From contig JAFZQI010000046.1 in the NCBI GenBank assembly GCA_017620475.1, positions 1-64,000 of the forward strand: a DNA stretch of 64,000 bases, written 5' to 3'. Source of the DNA: Clostridiales bacterium (GTDB taxonomy: Bacteria > Bacillota > Clostridia > Saccharofermentanales > Saccharofermentanaceae). The position numbers and the translations under genes are program-made. Shown here piece by piece: positions 34,948-43,512 of this stretch; the stretch's first letter is position 1, and every line of letters starts with the position of its first letter. The notes beneath the pieces are model-generated. The model saw only the letters and a list, made by a program, of their open reading frames with translations. It had not been told where the DNA came from and made no database searches.

Positions 34948-35640
34948 ATGAAAATAAGTGATCTTCATCCGTCGGTTCGACCGTATGAGAGGTTAGAACA
35001 GTATGGAGCAGAAGCACTTTCTGATGAGGAACTGGTGGCCATCGTGATCCGTAATGGTACAAAAGGGAAGTCCTCTAAGGAAATTGCATCCAAACTGCTG
35101 TCTTCTCCGGATATCCCGGAAGGATTACCCGGTCTTTACAGGCTTTCTTTGGAGGAACTGGCGCTTCAGGAAGGAATCGGTCGCGTAAAGGCAATTGTCC
35201 TTAAGGCTTGTCTGGAGATTGGTCGCAGATGCCTGTTTTCAGGAAGCGGAGAGCAGGTGCGATTTCTATCTGAAGAAATTGCCAGACAGTTTTTTGAGGA
35301 AAAAATGGCATTTCTGGAAACAGAAGAAGTCCACGCTGCATTTATTGATTCACAGAAGCGACTGATCAAACATGAAGTTGTTTGTAAAGGCAGTATCAAT
35401 GGCGTTGGTTTGAGTATGAGAGAAGTGTTTCGTACAGCGGTTCGGGTAAATGCAAGTGGCCTTATACTTGCCCATAATCATCCCAGCGGTGAAGTTGAAC
35501 CAAGTATCGAGGATATAGCAGCAACTAAACTTCTGCAAAACAACGGCAAGATGATTGGTGTCGATGTGATAGATCACATAATTGTCGGTCGTGGCACATC
35601 AGTAAGCTTGTTAAGTCAAGGATTAATGGAGGAAAACTAA
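34948..35640 (+). CDS. radC: RadC family JAB-domain protein
   Basis: 230 residues. N-terminal helix-hairpin-helix-like part (RPYERLEQYGAEALSDEELVAI, LALQEGIGRVKAIVL) and C-terminal JAB1/MPN domain with the JAMM metal motif LAHNHPSGEVEPSIED and upstream Glu in EEVHAAFIDS. The family was once linked to DNA repair; this is no longer accepted and the role is unknown. In Bacillus radC precedes mreBCD, and here too it heads the mre region. Start at ATG 34948 with a near-perfect AAAGGAGGTGA. The stop is immediately followed by the next ATG. Confidence 0.92.
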   Translation: MKISDLHPSVRPYERLEQYGAEALSDEELVAIVIRNGTKGKSSKEIASKLLSSPDIPEGLPGLYRLSLEELALQEGIGRVKAIVLKACLEIGRRCLFSGSGEQVRFLSEEIARQFFEEKMAFLETEEVHAAFIDSQKRLIKHEVVCKGSINGVGLSMREVFRTAVRVNASGLILAHNHPSGEVEPSIEDIAATKLLQNNGKMIGVDVIDHIIVGRGTSVSLLSQGLMEEN

Positions 35641-36585
35641 ATGAATACAGAAAACAGAATAGTGACAGAAAAACTGTCATTTACGGATTTTATGTCGGCG
35701 TTTCGTGCGCAGTATAAGTACGGATGGCCTCAGTTGAAGAGAAATTTTCACATAACGGAACAGATTATCCATAAGAATAATCGTAATCTGCACGGAATCA
35801 TTGTTCGATCGGCAGGTACAAGAGTTGCTCCGGTTTTCTATTATGAGGATTTCTATGAGGCATATCTTAAAGGTACTGCGATTGAAGAGTGCATCGGAAA
35901 GATCGTTCAGTTTGTTACTGGGCAGGATTTTGGAAATTGCGAAATCTATGAGTCTTTGTCGGATTATGAAAAGATCAGCCAATACCTGATACTTAAGGTT
36001 ATTAATTTCAAAAAGAACAAAAGTATGCTGAAAACAATGCCTCATCGTCTATTTGGAGATATGGCCGTTATTGTTCAGGTGTATCTTGATGATCCGTCGA
36101 TCGGCCGAGGAGCGGTCAATGTAGATGAGACGCTTGTATCCCTTTGGGCCACGGATGCGGAGACGGTTTTCAGTAAAGCAGAGGAAAACATGAAGAAGTA
36201 CAGGATAAAATCTATTGATTTAATGGATCTGGTTGGTAATGAGAATTATGATAACGATTCGCCAAGGATCTACGTTATTTCTTATGATGCGCCGTTTCAC
36301 GGTGCTTCTGCCATATTGAGAACTGATTATCTACAGGATTTCACCAAATCGAAGCAGAAAGATTTCTTTTTGCTTCCGGTATCGATTCATGAGTTTCTTC
36401 TGATAGAGAAAAAAGAAGATATCCGCGAAGAAATGATGAAAGAAATGCTGCATTCTATCAATATTGACAAGAATCTGAATGACAATATGCTTTCGGATGA
36501 GGTGTACTCGATCGAAAGAGGACATGAAAAACCGATATGCTTATCGAGCGGCAAAGAATTGACGGTAAGCTGCAAAAGGAACTGA
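35641..36585 (+). CDS. DUF5688-like protein between radC and mreC
   Basis: 314-residue soluble protein without signal peptide. Its pattern resembles the DUF5688 family common in Lachnospiraceae: KTMPHRLFGDMAVIVQVYL, VDETLVSLWATDAETVF, and FFLLPVSIHEFLLIEKKED followed by LSDEVYSIERG. I match this from memory of the family, so the assignment is moderate. No catalytic motif is visible and no function is known. The gene starts on the base after radC with GGAGG ahead of it, and occupies the position where Bacillus carries mreB. Confidence 0.6.
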   Translation: MNTENRIVTEKLSFTDFMSAFRAQYKYGWPQLKRNFHITEQIIHKNNRNLHGIIVRSAGTRVAPVFYYEDFYEAYLKGTAIEECIGKIVQFVTGQDFGNCEIYESLSDYEKISQYLILKVINFKKNKSMLKTMPHRLFGDMAVIVQVYLDDPSIGRGAVNVDETLVSLWATDAETVFSKAEENMKKYRIKSIDLMDLVGNENYDNDSPRIYVISYDAPFHGASAILRTDYLQDFTKSKQKDFFLLPVSIHEFLLIEKKEDIREEMMKEMLHSINIDKNLNDNMLSDEVYSIERGHEKPICLSSGKELTVSCKRN

Positions 36586-36662
36586 AGGATTCCTTAGTTT
36601 TAAGCAAGCAAAATGAAAATGTGGTATACTTTTATGAAAGTTTTGTATGGGAGGAATCGGTT

Positions 36663-37631
36663 TTGCGACGGATCTTCGAAAATAAACTGATCGTAATGGT
36701 GCTGGCCACATTGCTGATCATTGCTTTTATCGTTTTGAGTGCGATACCGGGTAGTCCTCTTTCTGCTGTCACCAAGCCGCTCTCTGTGGTAATTGATCCT
36801 ATTCAGGCGGTTTTCCAAAGTATCGGAACGAAGATATCGGATTTTTATTCGGCAATCGCTGAAGGTATGGAAATCCGTAAAGAGAATGAGGAACTACGTG
36901 CGGAGATCGCTGAGTTGGAGTATAAAGTTCAGCAAGGTGAAGAAGCACGAATCCGCTGGGAAGAACTTAAAAGTGCTTTCTCGATCAAGGATTCGTTTGA
37001 GAATTATCATATTCATGGTGCGTCTGTACTTACACGTGAGTCGGATGAATGGTTCAGCGTGATACGTGTTAATGTCGGTACGGAGAACGGAATCGATTCT
37101 TCTGAGGGATCATATGCGGTCGTTGATGCCAGAATGAACCTTGTCGGGCGAGTGATGTCAACGGATATTGATTCCTGTAAGATCCTTCCTCTGCTTCATG
37201 AGGGCTTTTCCGCAAGTGCGAAGGTCAACGAAGTCAATGGTGCCATCGTCCTTGTGACCGGTGATATTACGTTGAAAAATGATGGATTATGTGTGGTCAC
37301 AAGGATTCCTTCCAATATCGTTCTTCAGCCGGGTTCAGAGCTGGTAACCAGTGGTGAAGGCGGTCTTTTCCCGGCAGGTATTCCGATTGGAACGATTGAA
37401 AGCTTTGACGATTCCGATCCTGATAACCTTAAAGCAACGCTTCGACCTTATGTTTCGATTTCGGACATTAAAGACGTATTTATAATGGTTCCGAATGATG
37501 AACAGACGCAGGAAGAGATTTCCGCTCCTTCGAATGATTCAATTTCTGCGTCTGATCCGTCCGTAACATCAGGTGAGAACTCTTCTGAAAACAACGGGCC
37601 TATGGAGAATTCTGAAGGAGAAGCGGCATGA
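36663..37631 (+). CDS. mreC: Rod shape-determining protein MreC
   Basis: Bitopic scaffold of the lateral-wall elongation complex linking MreB/MreD to PBP2. 322 residues: transmembrane helix (about 8-26), coiled coil (about 60-95: IRKENEELRAEIAELEYKV), then the MreC beta domain (VNVGTENGIDSSEGSYAVV, LVTSGEGGLFPAGIPIGTI) and a Ser/Glu-rich tail. Start chosen at TTG 36663, eight bases after GGGAGG, giving the typical short basic N-terminus before the helix; the frame stays open upstream into the previous gene. TATACT at 36625-36630 may be an internal -10, without good -35. Coupled to mreD by ATGA. Confidence 0.92.
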   Translation: MRRIFENKLIVMVLATLLIIAFIVLSAIPGSPLSAVTKPLSVVIDPIQAVFQSIGTKISDFYSAIAEGMEIRKENEELRAEIAELEYKVQQGEEARIRWEELKSAFSIKDSFENYHIHGASVLTRESDEWFSVIRVNVGTENGIDSSEGSYAVVDARMNLVGRVMSTDIDSCKILPLLHEGFSASAKVNEVNGAIVLVTGDITLKNDGLCVVTRIPSNIVLQPGSELVTSGEGGLFPAGIPIGTIESFDDSDPDNLKATLRPYVSISDIKDVFIMVPNDEQTQEEISAPSNDSISASDPSVTSGENSSENNGPMENSEGEAA

Positions 37632-38245
37632 GAAAACATGAGCGGGCTCGCCAGATCATTATATATGCGTTATATATTACCAGTGTCTGCTGTTTGCAGG
37701 TTACTTTTTCCCATGTGTTCCGTTTGTTTGGACGCACATGTGATCTGATGCTTGTTTTTGTAGTACTTGCAGGATATTTGTTTGGAACAAAAGATGGTGT
37801 GGTCGTCGGTGGCATAGTCGGTATGTTCCGAGATTACTTTTCCGGACCGGTTATCACGGGTCTGGATCAGAAACCGGTCGCTGTTTTGGGTATAGGCCTT
37901 CTCGTATTTATTTATGTCGGACTTCTCTCATCTGTCCTTTTCAGAAAAAGATTCAGGAGAAAACTTAGCCTTGGTCTTCTCCAAGTAGCGATCGTTACGC
38001 TGTTTTATTGCGTGCTCGGCCATATAGTTTCATGGCTTTATTTGTCGATGTCCGGCAATTCGGTGTCGTATCATTCCTTGAATTATATTGCTTTTAGAAG
38101 TGTACTTCCTCAGATTCTTGTGAATTTACTCGCGGCAGTACCGATCCTTTTCCTGCTGCGCTTTTTGGGACCATATAAGAAGGGTACGCGCTCCGGATCA
38201 TCGGAGACGTATGTTATGGAGGAACAGTCATGGCAAAGCGTATAA
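37628..38245 (+). CDS. mreD: Rod shape-determining protein MreD
   Basis: Integral membrane partner of MreC. 205 residues with about five or six hydrophobic helices and the family segment GRTCDLMLVFVVLAGYLFG-type followed by GMFRDYFSGP. AAGGAG lies before ATG 37628, which overlaps the mreC stop; its own end overlaps mrdA by 16 bases, so mreC-mreD-mrdA is one coupled unit. Confidence 0.88.
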   Translation: MRKHERARQIIIYALYITSVCCLQVTFSHVFRLFGRTCDLMLVFVVLAGYLFGTKDGVVVGGIVGMFRDYFSGPVITGLDQKPVAVLGIGLLVFIYVGLLSSVLFRKRFRRKLSLGLLQVAIVTLFYCVLGHIVSWLYLSMSGNSVSYHSLNYIAFRSVLPQILVNLLAAVPILFLLRFLGPYKKGTRSGSSETYVMEEQSWQSV

Positions 38246-40578
38246 ATGACGATAATCTATATGTTTTTGACGAAGATCATGTTTCTTCAAATTCCCGGCC
38301 GAATAGTGGCGATACGGTCCAGAAGTTTTGGGATTTCTTTACAAGCAGGTATTTTGTTCTTGGTTTGATTTTCTGTATCTTCGGATTTCTTATCCTGTTT
38401 AAGACTGTCTCGCTACAGTTCTCGGATTACTCAAAGAAGATTTCGGCCAGCTCTGTTGGTGTTTCCCATCAATATGTTGTTCCTGCACCTCGAGGCGATA
38501 TTGTGGACCGTAATGGCAGGGTAATCGCAACAAGCCAGGAGATTAATGTTTTAATGCTTGCCAATTCCGGCCTGGATGATGAGCATCTGAACAGCATGTG
38601 TCTTGAACTATCTTATCTGCTGGATCAGTATAATTGCGTCCCAGTCGCGGATCTGGATGATTTTTTTGCTGTTGAACCTTATCAATTCTTAAAAACAGAT
38701 GAAGAAATCGCTCTTTGGCAGACAAACCGAAATCTATTTGCACTCAAGGAGCCGAATCCGAATACCGTTGTAACGTACACGGATTCGTATGTTAAGAGTG
38801 ATCCGAAGATTTTCTTCCTTTATTTGCGACGGCTTTTCAAACTGGATGAGAGTTATAACGAGAATGAAGCATATCGGATAATCCGTATCCGTTATCAGAT
38901 ATATATGGACAACTGGTCATTCCTGACGGGAACTCCGGTTTTGATAGCAAAAGATGTCCCAGAAGAACTGATCCGGTATCTGATGGAACAAAACTACCAT
39001 TTTATGGGGATCATAGCAAATAAGGAGTATCGGAGAGTATATACTCCTTTGGCGAAGGTATCCTCTCATGTTATCGGATATGTAGGAAAGATATCGCAGG
39101 AGAGACTTTCTGAACTTGCTCCTGTTGGCTATCTCGCTACGGATCTGGTGGGTCAGGCCGGCGTTGAAGCCCAGATGGAAAGGTATTTGCACGGTCAATA
39201 TGGTGAGAAACCGTACAATATCTGGTCTACAGACGAAGAAAACGGAATATTTTACGATTCAAATCTCGGTATCGATCCGCTGCCCGGAGCTACAGTGGAA
39301 CTGACGATCGATACGAATCTTCAGCAAGTTGGCATCAATGCTATCAAGGATTACATCGCGGCGGCTGTACGAGAAGAAGAATTGCATCCGAAGGGATATA
39401 AGACCGCATCTGCCGGTGCCTTTGTCATGATGAACGTCAAAAACGGCGAAATTCTGGCGATGGGTTCTTATCCTGATTTTGACCCCAATGACTTTGTATT
39501 ATCAATGGAGGGGGATGTACAGGCTAAGGTCCAGGTGAAATATTATCTTGGAATTGATGAATACCAGGATATTACAGCTGTTGACATGCCTCTTTGGAAC
39601 CGTGCGATCATGTCGATGTATCCACCGGGATCCACGTTTAAAATGGTTACTGCGCTTGCCGCACTTGATTGTGGCCGAATTACGCCTGAAAACAGTGAGG
39701 TGCGATGTGTTAGTCCGACTGACTTCGGTGGCATGCCATGGAAGTGCCTTGAAAAACCGGATACCGGCCATGGACTTTTGGATCTGACTTCAGGGTTGGC
39801 GACTTCGTGTAACATTTATTTTGCTACATTAGGAGTAGATACGACAATTAATGAGATAGATCGCATTGGTGCGGCTTTGGGCCTCGGGGAATATACCGGG
39901 ATCGATCTTCCGGGTGAAATTCCCGGAATCCGGGCAAACCGTGCTAATAAGCGTTTGCTTCGTCAATCCATTACGGATGAAGATAAAGAATGGCACGTCG
40001 CCGATACGGCTCAAGCAGCTATCGGACAGTTCGATAACTGTTTTACGGTTATTCAATTGGCTCGATATACGGCAGCTTTAGCAACAAATACTCTAGTAAC
40101 CCCTCATGTTATAAGTCGTGTTGTCGCTGCGGATGGATCAATTCTATATACGGGATCTACTCAAGCTATTCCTTGCGGATTTGACCAGAGTTATCTTGAT
40201 GCGATTCATACAGGTATGCGCGCTGTTGTAACGAGTGAGCAGGGTACGGCGCATAATCGTCTCAGTGATCTTCCGATTCCTGTTGCCTGTAAGACCGGTA
40301 CAGCTGAAACAGGATTTGAGGAAATCAAAAAAGAGTACTCCAATGGTCTTTTCGTGTGTTACGCTCCGGCAGATGATCCTGAGATCTGTATTGCTCTTTG
40401 TATTGAGAAAGGTGAGTGGGGATCTTATACAAGTGATATCGCGAAGAAACTTCTTCTTGCATATTTCGGCCTCCCGGATCCTAAGGAAGACGCCCCGGTC
40501 AAAACTACACCTCCTCTGGGTAATGTTCCTGTTGCCGAGACTACTGAACCGGCTGATGAGTTAACATACGAAGAGTAA
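38230..40578 (+). CDS. mrdA: Penicillin-binding protein 2 (MrdA), elongation transpeptidase
   Basis: Class B PBP that cross-links peptidoglycan in the elongation machinery. 782 residues: transmembrane helix (about 38-58), dimerisation/linker domain starting VPAPRGDIVDRNGRVIA, and transpeptidase domain with active-site Ser468 in PPGSTFKMV, S526-C-N and K688-T-G (KTGTAE). A Pro/Thr/Glu tail ends the protein. Long for PBP2 because of inserts in the pedestal region. Its rodA partner is not in the window. Confidence 0.95.
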   Translation: MAKRINDDNLYVFDEDHVSSNSRPNSGDTVQKFWDFFTSRYFVLGLIFCIFGFLILFKTVSLQFSDYSKKISASSVGVSHQYVVPAPRGDIVDRNGRVIATSQEINVLMLANSGLDDEHLNSMCLELSYLLDQYNCVPVADLDDFFAVEPYQFLKTDEEIALWQTNRNLFALKEPNPNTVVTYTDSYVKSDPKIFFLYLRRLFKLDESYNENEAYRIIRIRYQIYMDNWSFLTGTPVLIAKDVPEELIRYLMEQNYHFMGIIANKEYRRVYTPLAKVSSHVIGYVGKISQERLSELAPVGYLATDLVGQAGVEAQMERYLHGQYGEKPYNIWSTDEENGIFYDSNLGIDPLPGATVELTIDTNLQQVGINAIKDYIAAAVREEELHPKGYKTASAGAFVMMNVKNGEILAMGSYPDFDPNDFVLSMEGDVQAKVQVKYYLGIDEYQDITAVDMPLWNRAIMSMYPPGSTFKMVTALAALDCGRITPENSEVRCVSPTDFGGMPWKCLEKPDTGHGLLDLTSGLATSCNIYFATLGVDTTINEIDRIGAALGLGEYTGIDLPGEIPGIRANRANKRLLRQSITDEDKEWHVADTAQAAIGQFDNCFTVIQLARYTAALATNTLVTPHVISRVVAADGSILYTGSTQAIPCGFDQSYLDAIHTGMRAVVTSEQGTAHNRLSDLPIPVACKTGTAETGFEEIKKEYSNGLFVCYAPADDPEICIALCIEKGEWGSYTSDIAKKLLLAYFGLPDPKEDAPVKTTPPLGNVPVAETTEPADELTYEE

Positions 40579-40612
40579 ATTGCACTCTTTTATGCAAATT
40601 AGTAAATTTTGG

Positions 40613-40641
40613 TTGCAGATTTCTGCTTGAATTAGTAGAAT
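40613..40641 (+). promoter_or_regulatory. Sigma-A promoter for the MGS-like gene
   Basis: TTGCAG (40613-40618), 17-base spacer, TAGAAT (40636-40641), 29 bases before the ATG. Confidence 0.65.
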
Positions 40642-40670
40642 ATATATATACTTTTTTGGAGGCAGCGAGA

Positions 40671-41072
40671 ATGAAGATCGTAATAATGGCTGATAATCGA
40701 AAGAATGAGCTGCTTGTGAATTTCTGCATAGCTTATCGACAGCTTTTGTCTAAACATACTTTAATTTCGCTTCATAATACGGCTACATTACTGGAATCTG
40801 CTGCTGAATTAAATGTTGTCGGGTTATCCACTGATTATTCAGGCGGATTCGATCAGCTGGCTTCGCGTGCTGAGTATAACGAGATCGACTGTGTGATCTA
40901 TCTTCGAGATACTCAGTTGTCGAATTATAACGAGATCAATCCTTTGCTTAAAGCATGTGATTATAACAGTATTCCTTATGCGACCAATTTGGCCAGCGCG
41001 GAGATCCTTATACTTGCTATCGATCGCGGTGATCTTGATTGGCGCGATTTGATCCGCGATTCTTCTTTCTAA
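40671..41072 (+). CDS. Methylglyoxal-synthase-fold protein with altered active site
   Basis: 133 residues aligning along its length with MgsA: KIVIMADNRKNELL, EIDCVIYLRD, PLLKACDYNSIPYATNLASAEILI (MgsA: IPVATNVATADFII). However, catalytic and phosphate-binding residues differ: the AHD of MgsA is ADN, TGTTG is HNTAT, GGDQQ is GGFDQ, and the HDPD loop is NYNE. It may not turn dihydroxyacetone phosphate into methylglyoxal; another small-molecule role is possible. Start at ATG 40671 behind GGAGG. A gene of this family near mrdA is common in Clostridia. Its stop overlaps the next ATG (TAATG). Confidence 0.72.
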   Translation: MKIVIMADNRKNELLVNFCIAYRQLLSKHTLISLHNTATLLESAAELNVVGLSTDYSGGFDQLASRAEYNEIDCVIYLRDTQLSNYNEINPLLKACDYNSIPYATNLASAEILILAIDRGDLDWRDLIRDSSF

Positions 41073-41716
41073 TGATGGATGTTGAGATACGTTCCTTTAC
41101 ATTTGGTCCGGTTGGGGCCAATATGTATGTTTTGCTTTTTGGAAAACAGGCTTTAGTGATCGATCCGTGCTGTCCCTGGGGGAATACCGGATTATCTGAT
41201 GATGTGCGTGTAACTTCAGTTCTTTGTACGCACGGACATTTTGATCATATTTCAGAAGCGGATGACATTGTACCTCGTTTTTTGTGTCCGCTCTATATTT
41301 CAAGTGAAGACAGCCCTATGCTTTCTGATGCGAGCCTTAATCACTCAATGCATTTCGGTATGATGGTTCGGGTCGATTCTCCATACAAGGTTTTGGACAA
41401 AAAAGTGTATTCCAATGAGGAGCTGGGGATTACAGATTCGGGCAGGTTTAATATGCAGGTAGTTCCGACACCGGGACATACTTCTGGTTCTGTATGCTAT
41501 TATTTCAATTTTATAGGGAACGCCAAGCAGTACATGTTTACCGGAGATATGCTTTTCCGAAGAAGCATCGGACGAACAGATCTTGGTGGTTCGGAATTAG
41601 ATATGACGCGCTCTATTGAATTGTTAAAAACGATGAATGATGATATTGTTTGTTTCCCGGGTCATGGTAGTGAGACGATTTTAGGGGAAGAAAAGCATAG
41701 AAATCCGTATTTTTGA
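41072..41716 (+). CDS. Metallo-beta-lactamase-fold hydrolase, glyoxalase II-like
   Basis: 214 residues. Metal motif THGHFDH, later PTPGHTSGSVCYY, FTGDMLFRRSIGRTDL and CFPGHGSETILGEEKHRNPYF form the complete binuclear site of the YcbL/glyoxalase II branch, which hydrolyses thioesters such as hydroxyacyl conjugates. The ATG overlaps the stop of the MGS-like gene and there is no separate ribosome site, so both proteins are made together. That pairing hints at a shared aldehyde or thioester substrate, but this is inference. Confidence 0.85.
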   Translation: MMDVEIRSFTFGPVGANMYVLLFGKQALVIDPCCPWGNTGLSDDVRVTSVLCTHGHFDHISEADDIVPRFLCPLYISSEDSPMLSDASLNHSMHFGMMVRVDSPYKVLDKKVYSNEELGITDSGRFNMQVVPTPGHTSGSVCYYFNFIGNAKQYMFTGDMLFRRSIGRTDLGGSELDMTRSIELLKTMNDDIVCFPGHGSETILGEEKHRNPYF

Positions 41717-41732
41717 GTAGATTTCTTTTCCT

Positions 41733-41807
41733 TTCGACAATACCGTTTCTTTTGTCGAAAACTGTCGAAATGTAAGGCCATTATGCAAGTTTATCTCCTG
41801 TTATAGT
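41733..41807 (+). promoter_or_regulatory. Three perfect Spo0A boxes and a -10 before the TadE-like operon
   Basis: TTCGACA (41733-41739, the Spo0A box on the minus strand), TGTCGAA (41753-41759) and TGTCGAA (41763-41769) all match the box exactly, the last two spaced ten bases as in tandem sites that bind a Spo0A dimer. TATAGT (41802-41807) is a good -10 with no -35 box 17 bases upstream, the layout expected of a Spo0A-activated sigma-A promoter. Confidence 0.62.
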
Positions 41808-41826
41808 GAAGCAGGAGGTGATTATT

Positions 41827-42099
41827 TTGCATACACTTGAAGCATCAATTGTTTATTCTATACTTCTGATTACACTTTGTGGATTTGTGGCTATGCACCC
41901 GCTCGCTTATTCACGAACAGAAGAAATCGCACGGCTTTCCGTCTCCTGTCAGGATGAAGACAATAAAAAAGACTCCATATTTGAGGTTAGAACTAAATCA
42001 TCCGTCAATAATCGCTGGAATGTGGAAATCGGTTGTCCTGAGAAAGCATATCGGCTGGGCAAAGGGATGAAAGACTCACTTGCCATATTATTGGGTTAG
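41827..42099 (+). CDS. Small pseudopilin/TadE-like membrane protein
   Basis: 90 residues, starting at TTG 41827 with AGGAGGTGA six bases upstream; a GTG at 41806 lies inside the promoter region. The N-terminus HTLEASIVYSILLITLCGFVA looks like a TadE/pseudopilin segment (hydrophobic helix with an early Glu), followed by a short external domain with two cysteines. Too short and divergent to place in a family with certainty. First of three genes behind the Spo0A boxes. Confidence 0.6.
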   Translation: MHTLEASIVYSILLITLCGFVAMHPLAYSRTEEIARLSVSCQDEDNKKDSIFEVRTKSSVNNRWNVEIGCPEKAYRLGKGMKDSLAILLG

Positions 42100-42111
42100 G
42101 GAGGATTTCTC

Positions 42112-43512
42112 ATGAAACGCAAACTCTTTGGAAGACGCGGTTCAACGACCATATTTTTATGCATTATTCTCTCTGCAATCATTGTAGTGGAGACTGTTTT
42201 CGTCGCCGGTGCTTATCAGCGAAAACAAGAAGTGATCTTATCCGAAGCCGTTTCACACCAGGTGGAGCAGATCCTTTCACAATTTGATCGTGATTATTTG
42301 GATTGGTACGGGATATATGCCTTAAATTCCGTGCAGTCAGGCAGTTCTGTTTTCGATGCCATGACAGAAGACCTTAATCATGCGGAATTTGAATACGAAC
42401 TGTTCGGAAGTATGAGTAATGACGATCTCAAAAAGTCAATATCAGAATATATGCGGTTGCGCGGCATCGCTTTTGAAGGATCTGCGATGATGGATTGCCT
42501 GGGAATGTCATTATCCCAGATAACCGGTTCGGATAAACTTACAGGAGTGGGTGTAGCTGCCTGGCTGCCGACATTAAAGGAGTATTTAAATAATCAGAAA
42601 AAGTACTCCAAGGCAGTGGATATAGTAAAAGCGTTCTGTAATGCCACAGGTCTTGATGAAAAGTTTTCATCATTTTGGAGCTTTATGGATGACCTAAGCG
42701 AAACATGGGCACAAAACAGCAGTGCGGCTCTGGAGATCGGGGATACTTCCGTTGTGGTTTCCCTTTTTGACCCTTCCTGTATCCATTCACTGACTACAGC
42801 CTTCGACAAACTTATGGATGCGGATCTTCCGGATCTGGCAGACAGGCTGCTCATGAATGAATATGCGGCTTTCTCATTTGATTCCAGGGTGGAAGAAAAT
42901 CTTTTGGATGAAGGCTGGGAGAGTGAATCGAATTTATTGGGAATTCCTTTTTCGGATATTCATGAAGAAAACCTTTGTGATCTGGAATATCTGCTTGTCG
43001 GGCAGTCACGTCCTGCTGCCAATATCCACGTCTCGTTCGGTATTTTGCTTGGTATACGGATATTATTGGATATTAGCGCGTTTATGTTAGATGAAACGAA
43101 AAAGGAACTTGCGCTTGGTATAGCAGAAGTCTTATCTGTGCTGATTACGATTCTTTCAGGTTTTACAATTACGATAGATCCAGTGACTCTTCAGTATGTT
43201 GTTCTCTTCATTATGGCGTATATTAAGGCTTTTCGGGATTCTTACAGATTGATTTCCGGGAAAAGCGTGCCGTTATTTTATAACGATAAGGTCATGGGGG
43301 CGCTGGGAGGCTTTTCTGAAACGTATTATCGTGATTATTATCGCATTTTCCTGCTTTTTGTGCCGGAAGAGCATCTTCTGGAACGTATGCGTTCGGTGAT
43401 CTTTCGCGATTGCGGAGGGAAAGTTTTTACAGGTGTTCGTGCTACCGGTTCTCTTCGGAACGGGAAATACTCGGTTGAAAGGAGATTCGAGCTATATGAG
43501 AATCACGAGTAG
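42112..43512 (+). CDS. DUF5702/TadG-like membrane protein
   Basis: 466 residues. N-terminal RRGSTTIFLCIILSAIIVVE and AGAYQRKQEVILSEAVSHQ match the start of proteins found in clostridial Tad pilus loci and labelled DUF5702; QFDRDYLDWYGIYAL is also typical. After the first helix (about 12-34) comes a large external helical domain, then hydrophobic segments around residues 300-395. Such proteins are thought to be minor components of Tad (type IVc) pili or related secretion, but have not been characterised. GGGAGG lies before the ATG. It overlaps the next gene by 17 bases. Confidence 0.65.
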   Translation: MKRKLFGRRGSTTIFLCIILSAIIVVETVFVAGAYQRKQEVILSEAVSHQVEQILSQFDRDYLDWYGIYALNSVQSGSSVFDAMTEDLNHAEFEYELFGSMSNDDLKKSISEYMRLRGIAFEGSAMMDCLGMSLSQITGSDKLTGVGVAAWLPTLKEYLNNQKKYSKAVDIVKAFCNATGLDEKFSSFWSFMDDLSETWAQNSSAALEIGDTSVVVSLFDPSCIHSLTTAFDKLMDADLPDLADRLLMNEYAAFSFDSRVEENLLDEGWESESNLLGIPFSDIHEENLCDLEYLLVGQSRPAANIHVSFGILLGIRILLDISAFMLDETKKELALGIAEVLSVLITILSGFTITIDPVTLQYVVLFIMAYIKAFRDSYRLISGKSVPLFYNDKVMGALGGFSETYYRDYYRIFLLFVPEEHLLERMRSVIFRDCGGKVFTGVRATGSLRNGKYSVERRFELYENHE

